From positions 1 to 8,265 of the forward strand of contig DBTO01000107.1 of the NCBI GenBank assembly GCA_002307095.1: a stretch of 8,265 nucleotides of DNA. Reading direction: 5' to 3'. Shown piece after piece: positions 1-6,200 of the stretch. Origin of the DNA: Sulfurospirillum sp. UBA1314. Its GTDB lineage: Bacteria > Campylobacterota > Campylobacteria > Campylobacterales > Sulfurospirillaceae. A program made the translations under genes and the position numbers. The notes under the pieces were generated by a model. The model ran no database searches. It worked only from the letters and a program-made list of their open reading frames with translations, and was not told the origin of the DNA. Each line of letters begins with the position of its first letter. Position 1 is the first letter of the stretch.

Positions 1-878
1 TAGGCATGGGAAAAGATTTTTATGACAACGCTCCTCTTGCAAAAGAGATGATCGAAAAAGCAAGTCAGCGCGTAGGTTTTGACTTTACAACACTTCTGTT
101 TGAAGAGAACGATAGATTAGACCAAACGGAGTTTGCACAGCCTGCCATTTTATTGGTCAGCCTCATCGCCCATCGTCTGTTTAGTGAGCAGTGCAAAATC
201 ATTCCTCAATCTGTTCTGGGGCATTCTCTAGGTGAATTTTCGGCTTTGAGTGCGGCAGGTGCTATGGATTATCTCGATGCAGTGGAGCTTGTACACCAAC
301 GTGGTCTTTTGATGAAACAAGCATGCGAAGGCATTAATGCAGGTATGATGGCGCTTCTTGGCTTGGATGATGCAAGCGTTGAAAATCTTACATGTAAAGA
401 GCGTGAGCTTGGTAAAAAAGTATGGGCGGCGAATTACAATGGTGATGGGCAAATCGTTATCGCAGGCAATAAAGACGATTTAGCGTCCTTAGAGCCTCTT
501 TTTAAAGAAGCAGGCGCTAAAAAAGCGGTTTTGCTTCCGATGTCAGTGGCGAGTCACTGTCCACTTTTAAGCTCAGCACAGCCAAAACTCGAAGCGTATT
601 TGGAACAATGGATTCAAGAGAGCTTTGCAATGCCTGTGATTTCAAATGTAACAGCCAGTGCATACCACAGTAAAGCAGAGGCAAAAAGACTCCTCTCCGA
701 GCAGTTAGTTTCACCGGTTAAATACAAGCAATCCATCTTACATGTAGAAAATTCGACAGACTCGTTTATTGAATTTGGAGGCTCAGTGCTTAAGGGGCTT
801 AATAAACGAATTTCTCAAAAGCCAACGCATAGCATTACCGATATGAAAAGCTTAGATGAAGTGCTTGCACTTTTTTAA
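1..878 (+). CDS. fabD: Malonyl-CoA:ACP transacylase FabD, 5'-truncated by the window edge
   Basis: FabD moves the malonyl group from malonyl-CoA to acyl carrier protein, supplying the extender unit for cytosolic type II fatty acid synthesis. Counting from the ATG at position 6, the protein shows QPAI at 45-48, the nucleophile elbow GHSLGE at 72-77 with catalytic Ser74, the arginine that binds the malonyl carboxylate in HQRG (Arg99), NYNGDGQIVIAG at 143-154, and the catalytic His184 in SVASHC. That ATG is almost certainly internal. The frame is open to the edge, the preceding codon is Gly, and FabD proteins normally begin with a GQGSQ motif about 15-20 residues earlier; the visible 290 residues plus that piece would match the usual length of about 308. 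The C-terminal glycine loop reads EFGGSVLKGL rather than the E. coli-like GPGKVL, which I take as lineage variation. The stop lies 10 bp before mtnN, suggesting one operon. Confidence 0.95.
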   Translation, partial: GMGKDFYDNAPLAKEMIEKASQRVGFDFTTLLFEENDRLDQTEFAQPAILLVSLIAHRLFSEQCKIIPQSVLGHSLGEFSALSAAGAMDYLDAVELVHQRGLLMKQACEGINAGMMALLGLDDASVENLTCKERELGKKVWAANYNGDGQIVIAGNKDDLASLEPLFKEAGAKKAVLLPMSVASHCPLLSSAQPKLEAYLEQWIQESFAMPVISNVTASAYHSKAEAKRLLSEQLVSPVKYKQSILHVENSTDSFIEFGGSVLKGLNKRISQKPTHSITDMKSLDEVLALF

Positions 879-883
879 AAGGA
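879..883 (+). promoter_or_regulatory. Ribosome binding site of mtnN
   Basis: AAGGA lies 5 bases before the ATG at 889. It sets the mtnN start there rather than at an in-frame ATG at 856 inside fabD, which would add an 11-residue lysine-rich extension not expected in this family. Confidence 0.8.
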
Positions 884-888
884 AAAAG

Positions 889-1584
889 ATGAAAATAGCC
901 ATTATGGGTGCGATGGTCGAAGAGATCACGCCACTTTTAGAGTTTTTTGGAAAATATGAAACGATTGAGCATGCCAAGAATCGTTACTATACCACGTCGT
1001 ATAAAGGAATGGATTTAGTCATTGCTTACAGTAAAATCGGTAAAGTCAATGCGAGCCTGACCGCTTCAACCTTGATTGAAAAATTTGGAGCGCAAAAGCT
1101 TCTTTTCTCAGGTGTTGCAGGTGCACTCAACCCTTCCCTTAAAGTGGGCGATCTGCTTGTGGCAACCAAACTGGCTCAACACGATCTTGATATAACTGCA
1201 TTTGGCCATCCTCATGGTTATGTGCCAGAAGGTTCTGTGTATGTTGAAACCGACAAAGCACTTACAGCGTTGGCTCAAAAAGTAGCCTCTGCTCAAAAAA
1301 TTAAATTGCTTGAGGGCATTATTGCGACAGGCGATCAATTTATTTGCGATGGTGTTAAAAAAGAGTGGATTCATACGACGTTTAATGCCGATGCCACTGA
1401 GATGGAAGGCGCTTCGGTTGCTGTGGTATGTGACGCTCTGAACATTCCTTTTTGCGTGCTTCGTGCCATCAGTGATGCCGCTGATATGGATGCAGGATTT
1501 AGTTTTGATGAGTTCTTAGTGAGCTCCGCTAAAGAGAGTGCTCAGTTTATTATCGCGATGTTGGACGAACTCAGCCATGATTGA
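889..1584 (+). CDS. mtnN: 5'-methylthioadenosine/S-adenosylhomocysteine nucleosidase (MTAN)
   Basis: This enzyme hydrolyses the N-glycosidic bond of methylthioadenosine, S-adenosylhomocysteine and 5'-deoxyadenosine, releasing adenine in the methionine salvage and activated-methyl cycles. In Helicobacter and Campylobacter the same protein also cleaves 6-amino-6-deoxyfutalosine in the alternative menaquinone pathway; that role is inferred here. The 231 residues match the family length. Visible motifs are GAMVEEI with the catalytic-site Glu12, FSGVAG at 73-78, ATGDQF at 146-151, EMEGAS with ribose-contacting Glu173, and the catalytic Asp196 in the motif AISDAAD. The whole sequence reads as a close relative of H. 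pylori MTAN. The start is set by the ribosome binding site at 879-883. The 3' end overlaps the next gene by 8 bp, so translation may be coupled. SAH cleavage also yields S-ribosylhomocysteine, the LuxS substrate, but luxS is not in the window. Confidence 0.95.
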   Translation: MKIAIMGAMVEEITPLLEFFGKYETIEHAKNRYYTTSYKGMDLVIAYSKIGKVNASLTASTLIEKFGAQKLLFSGVAGALNPSLKVGDLLVATKLAQHDLDITAFGHPHGYVPEGSVYVETDKALTALAQKVASAQKIKLLEGIIATGDQFICDGVKKEWIHTTFNADATEMEGASVAVVCDALNIPFCVLRAISDAADMDAGFSFDEFLVSSAKESAQFIIAMLDELSHD

Positions 1585-2329
1585 AATTAGTAAACGCCTT
1601 TTACGCATCGCTGGGCGCACCAATGCCCATTATAATCTCATAAATGAGGGCGATAAGATATTGCTAGGGCTTAGTGGAGGCAAAGACTCTTTAAGCCTTG
1701 CGCATGTTTTAAAACACATGCAACGTGTTGCCCCGTTTGACTTTGAATTTAAAGCCGTCACCATTGCCTATGGTATGGGTGAAGATCTTCAAACATTGCA
1801 CAATCACTGCTTGGAACACGAGATCGATCATGAGATCGTGGATACAAAAATTTTTGAACTTGCGCAAGATAAGATTCGTGAAAACTCCTCCTTTTGTAGC
1901 TTTTTTTCGCGTATGAGACGAGGCGCACTTTACACTTACGCGCTTGAGCATGGTTATAGTAAACTTGCTCTTGCTCACCACCTCGATGATGCCGTGGAGA
2001 GCTTTTTTATGAATTTTTCGCACAATGGAGCACTTCGTTCTATGCCTCCAATCTACAAAGCGCAAAATGGGTTGCAGGTGATTCGTCCGCTCATTCATGT
2101 AAGAGAGCGTCAACTGCGCGATTGTGCCATGGATGCTAAGATGCCTGTAATTGGGGATGAAGCGTGTCCTGCGATGCGTTTTGATGTTAAAATGCCCATC
2201 ATGCGCGCCAAAACAAAAGAGATGCTTGTTAACATGGAAAAAGAGAATCCTGATCTTTTCATCTCACTCAAAAAAGCATTTGAAAATATCCAAACAACCA
2301 GCTTTAGCGATGCACGCTTTTTAGAGTAA
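1577..2329 (+). CDS. ttcA: PP-loop ATPase, TtcA-like tRNA 2-thiocytidine synthetase
   Basis: The family activates a tRNA base with ATP and inserts sulfur; TtcA makes 2-thiocytidine at position 32. The 250 residues show the adenylating PP-loop SGGKDS at 33-38 after the strand KILLGL, then ENSSFCSFFSRMRRG around 102-116, LALAHHLDDAVESFFMN around 130-146, GALRSMPP, VIRPLIHVRE, and GDEACPAMRF with Cys197. This is the TtcA order (SRLRRG, GHHRDD, GMPP, VIRPL in E. coli), and the protein is shorter than the 311-residue E. coli enzyme. One feature is odd: E. coli TtcA has CSLC here and holds its iron-sulfur cluster with three cysteines, but this protein reads CSFF, leaving Cys107 and Cys197 as aligned candidates. 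The ATG at 1577 overlaps the end of mtnN; an ATG at 1538 lies deeper inside mtnN and would add 13 residues without family support. There is only a weak GGAC-like ribosome site, which fits coupling to mtnN. The fold is sure; exact tRNA target and chemistry are less so. Confidence 0.8.
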   Translation: MIEISKRLLRIAGRTNAHYNLINEGDKILLGLSGGKDSLSLAHVLKHMQRVAPFDFEFKAVTIAYGMGEDLQTLHNHCLEHEIDHEIVDTKIFELAQDKIRENSSFCSFFSRMRRGALYTYALEHGYSKLALAHHLDDAVESFFMNFSHNGALRSMPPIYKAQNGLQVIRPLIHVRERQLRDCAMDAKMPVIGDEACPAMRFDVKMPIMRAKTKEMLVNMEKENPDLFISLKKAFENIQTTSFSDARFLE

Positions 2330-2361
2330 CGCTTTTAATAAAATCATTTGCAAGACATTTC

Positions 2362-2426
2362 TGCTTCGAAAGAAGCAAGCTTCAGTGCATAGCGCAGCGT
2401 AGACTGTTAGGCTTTGCCTAGCAGTC
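2362..2426. repeat. Structured intergenic element with two inverted repeats
   Basis: The gap between the convergent ttcA and recO genes holds two hairpins. The first is TGCTTC-GAAA-GAAGCA (2362-2377), a 6-bp stem capped by a GAAA tetraloop sequence. A third module, GCTTC at 2379-2383, follows and complements GAAGC again. The second is GACTGTTAGGC-TTT-GCCTAGCAGTC (2402-2426), an 11-bp stem. Between them CAGT (2383-2386) complements ACTG (2403-2406), permitting an alternative fold. The layout resembles a REP-type dispersed palindromic element, but only one copy is visible, so a repeat family is a guess. Confidence 0.45.
2402..2426 (+). terminator. Possible transcription-end hairpin after ttcA
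   Basis: An 11-bp stem with a 3-base loop follows the ttcA stop by about 70 bases. As plus-strand RNA the single imperfect position is a G-U pair, so the stem is fully paired; as minus-strand RNA it becomes an A-C mismatch. This favours a role at the end of the fabD-mtnN-ttcA transcript. No T-run follows on either strand, so it is not a classical intrinsic terminator; it could instead protect the mRNA 3' end. Confidence 0.3.
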
Positions 2427-2435
2427 GTGTCAAGG

Positions 2436-3068
2436 TTAAAACCCTTCCAATAAAATTTTCCATAGCACATCGATCTGCTCATCATCCAGTGCTATGGTGC
2501 TCTGTTCTTCAAACAACTGCTTTACATGTAAAAGATCAAAGGTTTGATTCCACGCGCAAGTTTTGTGTGCAGGTAAAAATCCTCGAATAAGCGTTAAATC
2601 ATTTTCAATGCGCTCATCGCAGTTAAAACAGATAAAGTCATCGTGCAATCTTCCCTCGTAAATTAACAGTTTAATATACGCTTCAATAGCAATGCGTTTC
2701 GGGTTCTGTTTTTGCCAGATGGCGGAACATGCTTCTAGAAGATCAAAATAAAAACCATCAATCGTTGCAACGTCTTTAAGATGTCCATAGAAAAGCCGAA
2801 TAAAAGGCTGCCAAATCAGCATGCGTTCTCGCTGGTTATTCCAAGGCGTTCCCAGGTGCATAATGGAGCGAAGTTGAGGAAGGGAGGATTTGAGGGATGG
2901 GATCGCTTCAAAATCAATTTTATAGCCTAAATGAATCGTAGAGTGACGGGCACCGTAAAATCTATAAACTGTTTTAATGCTAGTTTGCGTTAAAATGGTG
3001 ACAATTAAATCTTCGTCTTTTACACGATTTAAATTGATGATATATCCTTGCATAGGGAATTTTAGCAT
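2436..3068 (-). CDS. recO: Recombination mediator protein RecO, short epsilonproteobacterial type
   Basis: RecO binds DNA and, with RecR, helps load RecA onto SSB-coated single strands during gap repair. The N-terminal part, MQGYIINLNRVKDEDLIVTILT, is the typical start of the RecO OB-fold, followed by YRFYGARHSTIHLGYKIDFE. A helical region holds QPFIRLFYGHLKDV, and the C-terminal part holds a probable zinc site with Cys147-x2-Cys150 and His168-x2-Cys171 (GFLPAHKTC). The 210 residues are shorter than the roughly 240 of E. coli RecO, and the sequence resembles Campylobacter RecO as I remember it. Two starts are possible: ATG at 3066-3068, or ATG at 3051-3053, which gives a protein beginning MQGYI. 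Neither has a clear ribosome binding site; the second fits the family's usual N-terminus better. The gene converges on ttcA and diverges from gltB. It is weakly conserved as a family, so the assignment is good but not certain. Confidence 0.8.
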   Translation of the reverse strand: MLKFPMQGYIINLNRVKDEDLIVTILTQTSIKTVYRFYGARHSTIHLGYKIDFEAIPSLKSSLPQLRSIMHLGTPWNNQRERMLIWQPFIRLFYGHLKDVATIDGFYFDLLEACSAIWQKQNPKRIAIEAYIKLLIYEGRLHDDFICFNCDERIENDLTLIRGFLPAHKTCAWNQTFDLLHVKQLFEEQSTIALDDEQIDVLWKILLEGF

Positions 3069-3082
3069 CTAAATATTTACTT

Positions 3083-3112
3083 ATTATTAAATTAATAAAT
3101 TAATTAAGTCAA
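3083..3112 (-). promoter_or_regulatory. Candidate sigma-70 promoter of recO
   Basis: Read on the minus strand, TTGACT (3112-3107) is followed after 18 bases by AATAAT (3088-3083). Each hexamer matches the consensus at 5 of 6 positions. Transcription would begin near 3076, leaving a leader of only about 8 bases before the first possible recO ATG or about 23 before the second. The surrounding DNA is nearly all A and T, so chance matches to the -10 are easy; the -35 is the more telling part. Confidence 0.5.
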
Positions 3113-3135
3113 TTTATTTTTATAAATTTATTGAC
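3108..3135. promoter_or_regulatory. Dyad centred between the divergent recO and gltB promoters
   Basis: GTCAAT (3108-3113) and ATTGAC (3130-3135) form an inverted repeat around 3121.5, and most of the inner bases 3116-3127 are also symmetric. The arms overlap both -35 hexamers, so a dimeric regulator bound here could affect both genes. No known operator was recognised, and part of the symmetry follows simply from two facing TTGAC elements. Confidence 0.4.
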
Positions 3136-3159
3136 AATTAATTTAAATTAAGATATGAA
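3131..3159 (+). promoter_or_regulatory. Candidate distal promoter of gltB
   Basis: A perfect TTGACA (3131-3136) is followed after 17 bases by TATGAA (3154-3159), which matches 4 of 6 consensus positions. The start of transcription would fall near 3166, giving a leader of about 127 bases before gltB. Confidence 0.5.
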
Positions 3160-3167
3160 AACTCCAC

Positions 3168-3188
3168 AAACACCGAAAAACAGTGTTT
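3168..3188 (+). promoter_or_regulatory. Inverted repeat in the gltB upstream region
   Basis: AAACAC (3168-3173) and GTGTTT (3183-3188) are separated by 9 bases. The repeat lies just downstream of the distal promoter start and two bases before the -35 of the proximal promoter. It could be an operator or a weak 5' leader hairpin; the 6-bp stem is AT-rich and may be chance. Confidence 0.3.
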
Positions 3189-3190
3189 AA

Positions 3191-3219
3191 TTGAAAAATA
3201 AGCATAATTTATGTATTAT
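3191..3219 (+). promoter_or_regulatory. Candidate proximal promoter of gltB
   Basis: TTGAAA (3191-3196) and TATTAT (3214-3219) are spaced by 17 bases and each matches 5 of 6 consensus positions. The expected start is near 3226, about 67 bases before the gltB ATG. Together with the upstream site this suggests tandem promoters. Confidence 0.5.
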
Positions 3220-3278
3220 CCTTCGCTTTTAGCTTAAAAATTTGTCAGATTTCGTCAGAATTTTGATGAAAATTCCAC

Positions 3279-3284
3279 AAAAGG
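3279..3284 (+). promoter_or_regulatory. Ribosome binding site that decides the gltB start
   Basis: AAAAGG lies 8 bases before the ATG at 3293. The other in-frame starts, TTG at 3242 and ATG at 3266, lack a comparable site. Confidence 0.7.
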
Positions 3285-3292
3285 CTTGTGAA

Positions 3293-6200
3293 ATGGATCT
3301 TATTACAGGATTTAAAGACAACTGCGGTTTTGGATTAATCGCAAATATAAAAAACATTCCAACCCACGAAAATGTTGAAGATGCTATCACGGCATTAGAG
3401 CGAATGATGCACCGAGGTGCCATTGCTGCTGATGGAAAAAGTGGCGATGGCAGTGGACTCCTTTTCTCTATGCCGACCTCCTTTATGAAAAAAGAGGCAC
3501 ACAAACTTGGCATTGACCTTCCAAAGCAGTTTGCTGTTGCTATGATATTTTTAACAACCGATGAACAAAAAAGAGTTTTTGAAGAGACCTGTGAACAAAA
3601 CGATCTTAAAGTTCTTTTGTATCGTGATGTTCCCGTAAAAACGAAAGCACTTGGAAAATTAGCTCTTGATTCTTTACCTCAAATTATTCAAGCATTCGTA
3701 ACCTCTTCATCCCTGGTGGCAACGAAACGTTTTGAAGCACTGTTGTACTTGACACGCAAGATGGTTGAGAGAAGGCTTGTGAATGAGCCTGATTTTTACA
3801 TTGCCTCTTTTTCAAGTAAAGTGATTTCGTACAAAGGTTTGGTGATGCCAACCTACATCAAAACTTTTTTCCCAGACTTGAGCGATGTCGATTTTAAAGC
3901 AACATTTGCCCTTTTTCACCAACGTTTTTCAACCAATACGCTACCCAAATGGAAACTCGCACAACCGTTTCGCACGCTTGCACATAATGGTGAGATTAAC
4001 TCTATTTCAGCCAATCGTTTCTATACGCAAGTTAAAAGTGAGTGCATGAAAAGTTCCATCTTCTCTGATGAAGAGTTGCAAAAATTGTATCCGATCACTA
4101 CTAACGATGTGAGTGATAGTGCCAGTTTGGATAATATGTTTGAATTTATGCTCATTAATGGGTTTGATTTTTTCAAAGCAGTACGCTCACTCATCCCAGC
4201 TCCTTGGCAAAATGCACCGCATATGGACTCAGAACTGAGAGCTTTTTATGAATTTTCAAGCATCAATTTTGAGCCATGGGATGGCCCAGCGGCTATCTCT
4301 TTAACCGATGGTCGCCATATCGCCTGTGTACTTGATAGAAATGGTCTAAGACCGGCTAAATATATCATCACTAAAGATGATCGTATCATTATCTCATCAG
4401 AATATGGCGTTTTAGATATTGAAGAAGATAATATCATCGAGCGCGGTCGTTTACAAAGTGGTCAGATGATTGGTGTGGATCTTAAATTTGGCAAGATCAT
4501 GAAAAATGATGACATCAACGACTATCTCAAAAGCTCTAATACGTATACCGAATGGTTGAACAAAGGGCTTGTTTATCTGCAAGAGTTTGTCGACATTCCT
4601 TTTTCCAAAACAACGGATTATGTACGTGAAAATTTAGAGTTAGAGCAACGCTACTTTAACATCACGCAAGAAGTGAAAAACATGGTTATTGAACCCATGA
4701 TGAAAGATGGCAAAGAGGGTGTTGGCTCTATGGGTGATGACACGCCAATGGCAGCTTTTAGTAAAGTCCAACGTAATTTTAGTGACTATTTCAAACAAAA
4801 ATTTGCACAAGTCACTAACCCACCGATTGATCCGATTCGTGAAAAAGTGGTTATGAGCTTAAATACAAGCTTTGGTGAAATTCGCAATATTTTAGAAGAA
4901 GATCAAGAGCATGCAGTACGCATCAAATCGATCTCTCCGATCTTAATGCAAGAGAAATACGAAATTTTGGACTCTTTTGGCGATCCGAGTAAAGCGCGCT
5001 ACAAAGATGAGTATAAAAACCGTTACTTCTCAACACTCTTTGAAGACAATCTTAAAGGCAGTCTTGAAGATTTAGCGTATGACATTGCTCAAGCGGTTAA
5101 AAATGAGGGTATTCGCATTATTTTCTTGGATGATCGTGGCATGACAAGCAAGCTTAAACCGATGCCGATGATTATGGTAATAGGTCGAGTGAATCAGGTC
5201 TTACTTGATGAAGGTGTTCGCGCCCTTACGTCTATTGTCGCCATTTCGGGTGAAGCGCTTGATACGCATTCGTGTGCGTGTATGGTGGGCTTTGGTGCGA
5301 GCGCGATTTATCCTTATTTACTCTATGCAACCGTTTTAGATGAGGGTAAAAAGAGTGAAATGGGTGCGTATGAGATCAAAACCAAACTCAAAAATGTCAA
5401 TCATGCCCTAGGACAAGGACTTTTAAAAGTTATGTCTAAAATGGGTATTGCAACGATTGCATCGTACAAAAACTCGGCACTTTTTGACGTTTTAGGACTA
5501 GGAAAAGATGTCGTACATGAGTGTTTTGATGGTGCGATTTCACTGATTCCTGGACTTTCGTACGAAGATATTGAAGAGCGTTTAAATCGCAATCAGCATC
5601 AAGCGTATGAGCTTAACATCAGCAAAAAGCTTTTCCCTCTTGAAATTGGGGGTTTTTACAAATACATTGATGGTCAAGAGTACCATGATTATCATCCTAA
5701 CGCGATTCATGCGATTCATAAAGCAACGGTAACAGGTGATAAAAAAGATTTTCATGAGTTTACGAAACTTGTCAATAATCGTGGACTTAAGATGATTCGC
5801 GATTTCTTCGAGATTAAATCGGATCGTGAGCCAATTGCTTTGGATAAAGTCGAATCGAAAGAGGCTATTTTCAAACGTTTTTCAACCGCAGCGATGAGTT
5901 TAGGCTCTATCTCTCCTGAAGCACATGAGGCTTTGGGCGAAGCGATGAATAAAATCGGTGGTATGAGTAACTCTGGTGAAGGTGGCGAAGCGCCTGAGCG
6001 TTTAAAATCCAATAAAAACTCACGGATTAAACAGATTGCATCGGGTCGTTTTGGTGTCACTCCTGAGTATTTACGCTCCGCCACAGAGATTCAGATCAAA
6101 GTCGCGCAAGGTGCAAAACCAGGTGAGGGTGGACAACTTCCAGGGCACAAAGTAACGCCACTCATTGCAAGCCTTCGCTATACAATTCCTGGTGTTACAC

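Noticed and set aside
6..8. ATG near the left edge as the start of fabD
   Set aside because: The frame is open upstream to the edge, and the GQGSQ-type N-terminus expected in FabD is missing, so the gene begins before the window.
856..888. Earlier in-frame ATG for mtnN inside fabD
   Set aside because: It would add MKCLHFFKRKK before the conserved MKIAIMGAM start, and a good ribosome site sits just before 889.
1709..2113. A 134-codon minus-strand reading frame inside the TtcA-like gene
   Set aside because: It lies opposite a well-conserved gene, its product has no recognisable domain, and its composition looks like a codon shadow.
2402..2426. Classical Rho-independent bidirectional terminator
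   Set aside because: The stem is strong but no T-run follows on either strand, so it is listed only as a possible 3'-end hairpin.
2330..2435. tRNA or small known RNA in the ttcA-recO gap
   Set aside because: No cloverleaf, no T-arm consensus and no recognised RNA family motif; only the two hairpins are visible.
3069..3292. A small gene or riboswitch upstream of gltB
   Set aside because: The region is AT-rich, with no credible reading frame and ribosome site and no glutamine- or other riboswitch-like conserved core that I can recognise.
5752..6084. A 110-codon minus-strand reading frame, and several shorter ones, inside gltB
   Set aside because: All are opposite conserved GltB sequence, are rich in Ser, Ile and Pro as expected of antisense shadows, and none resembles a known family.
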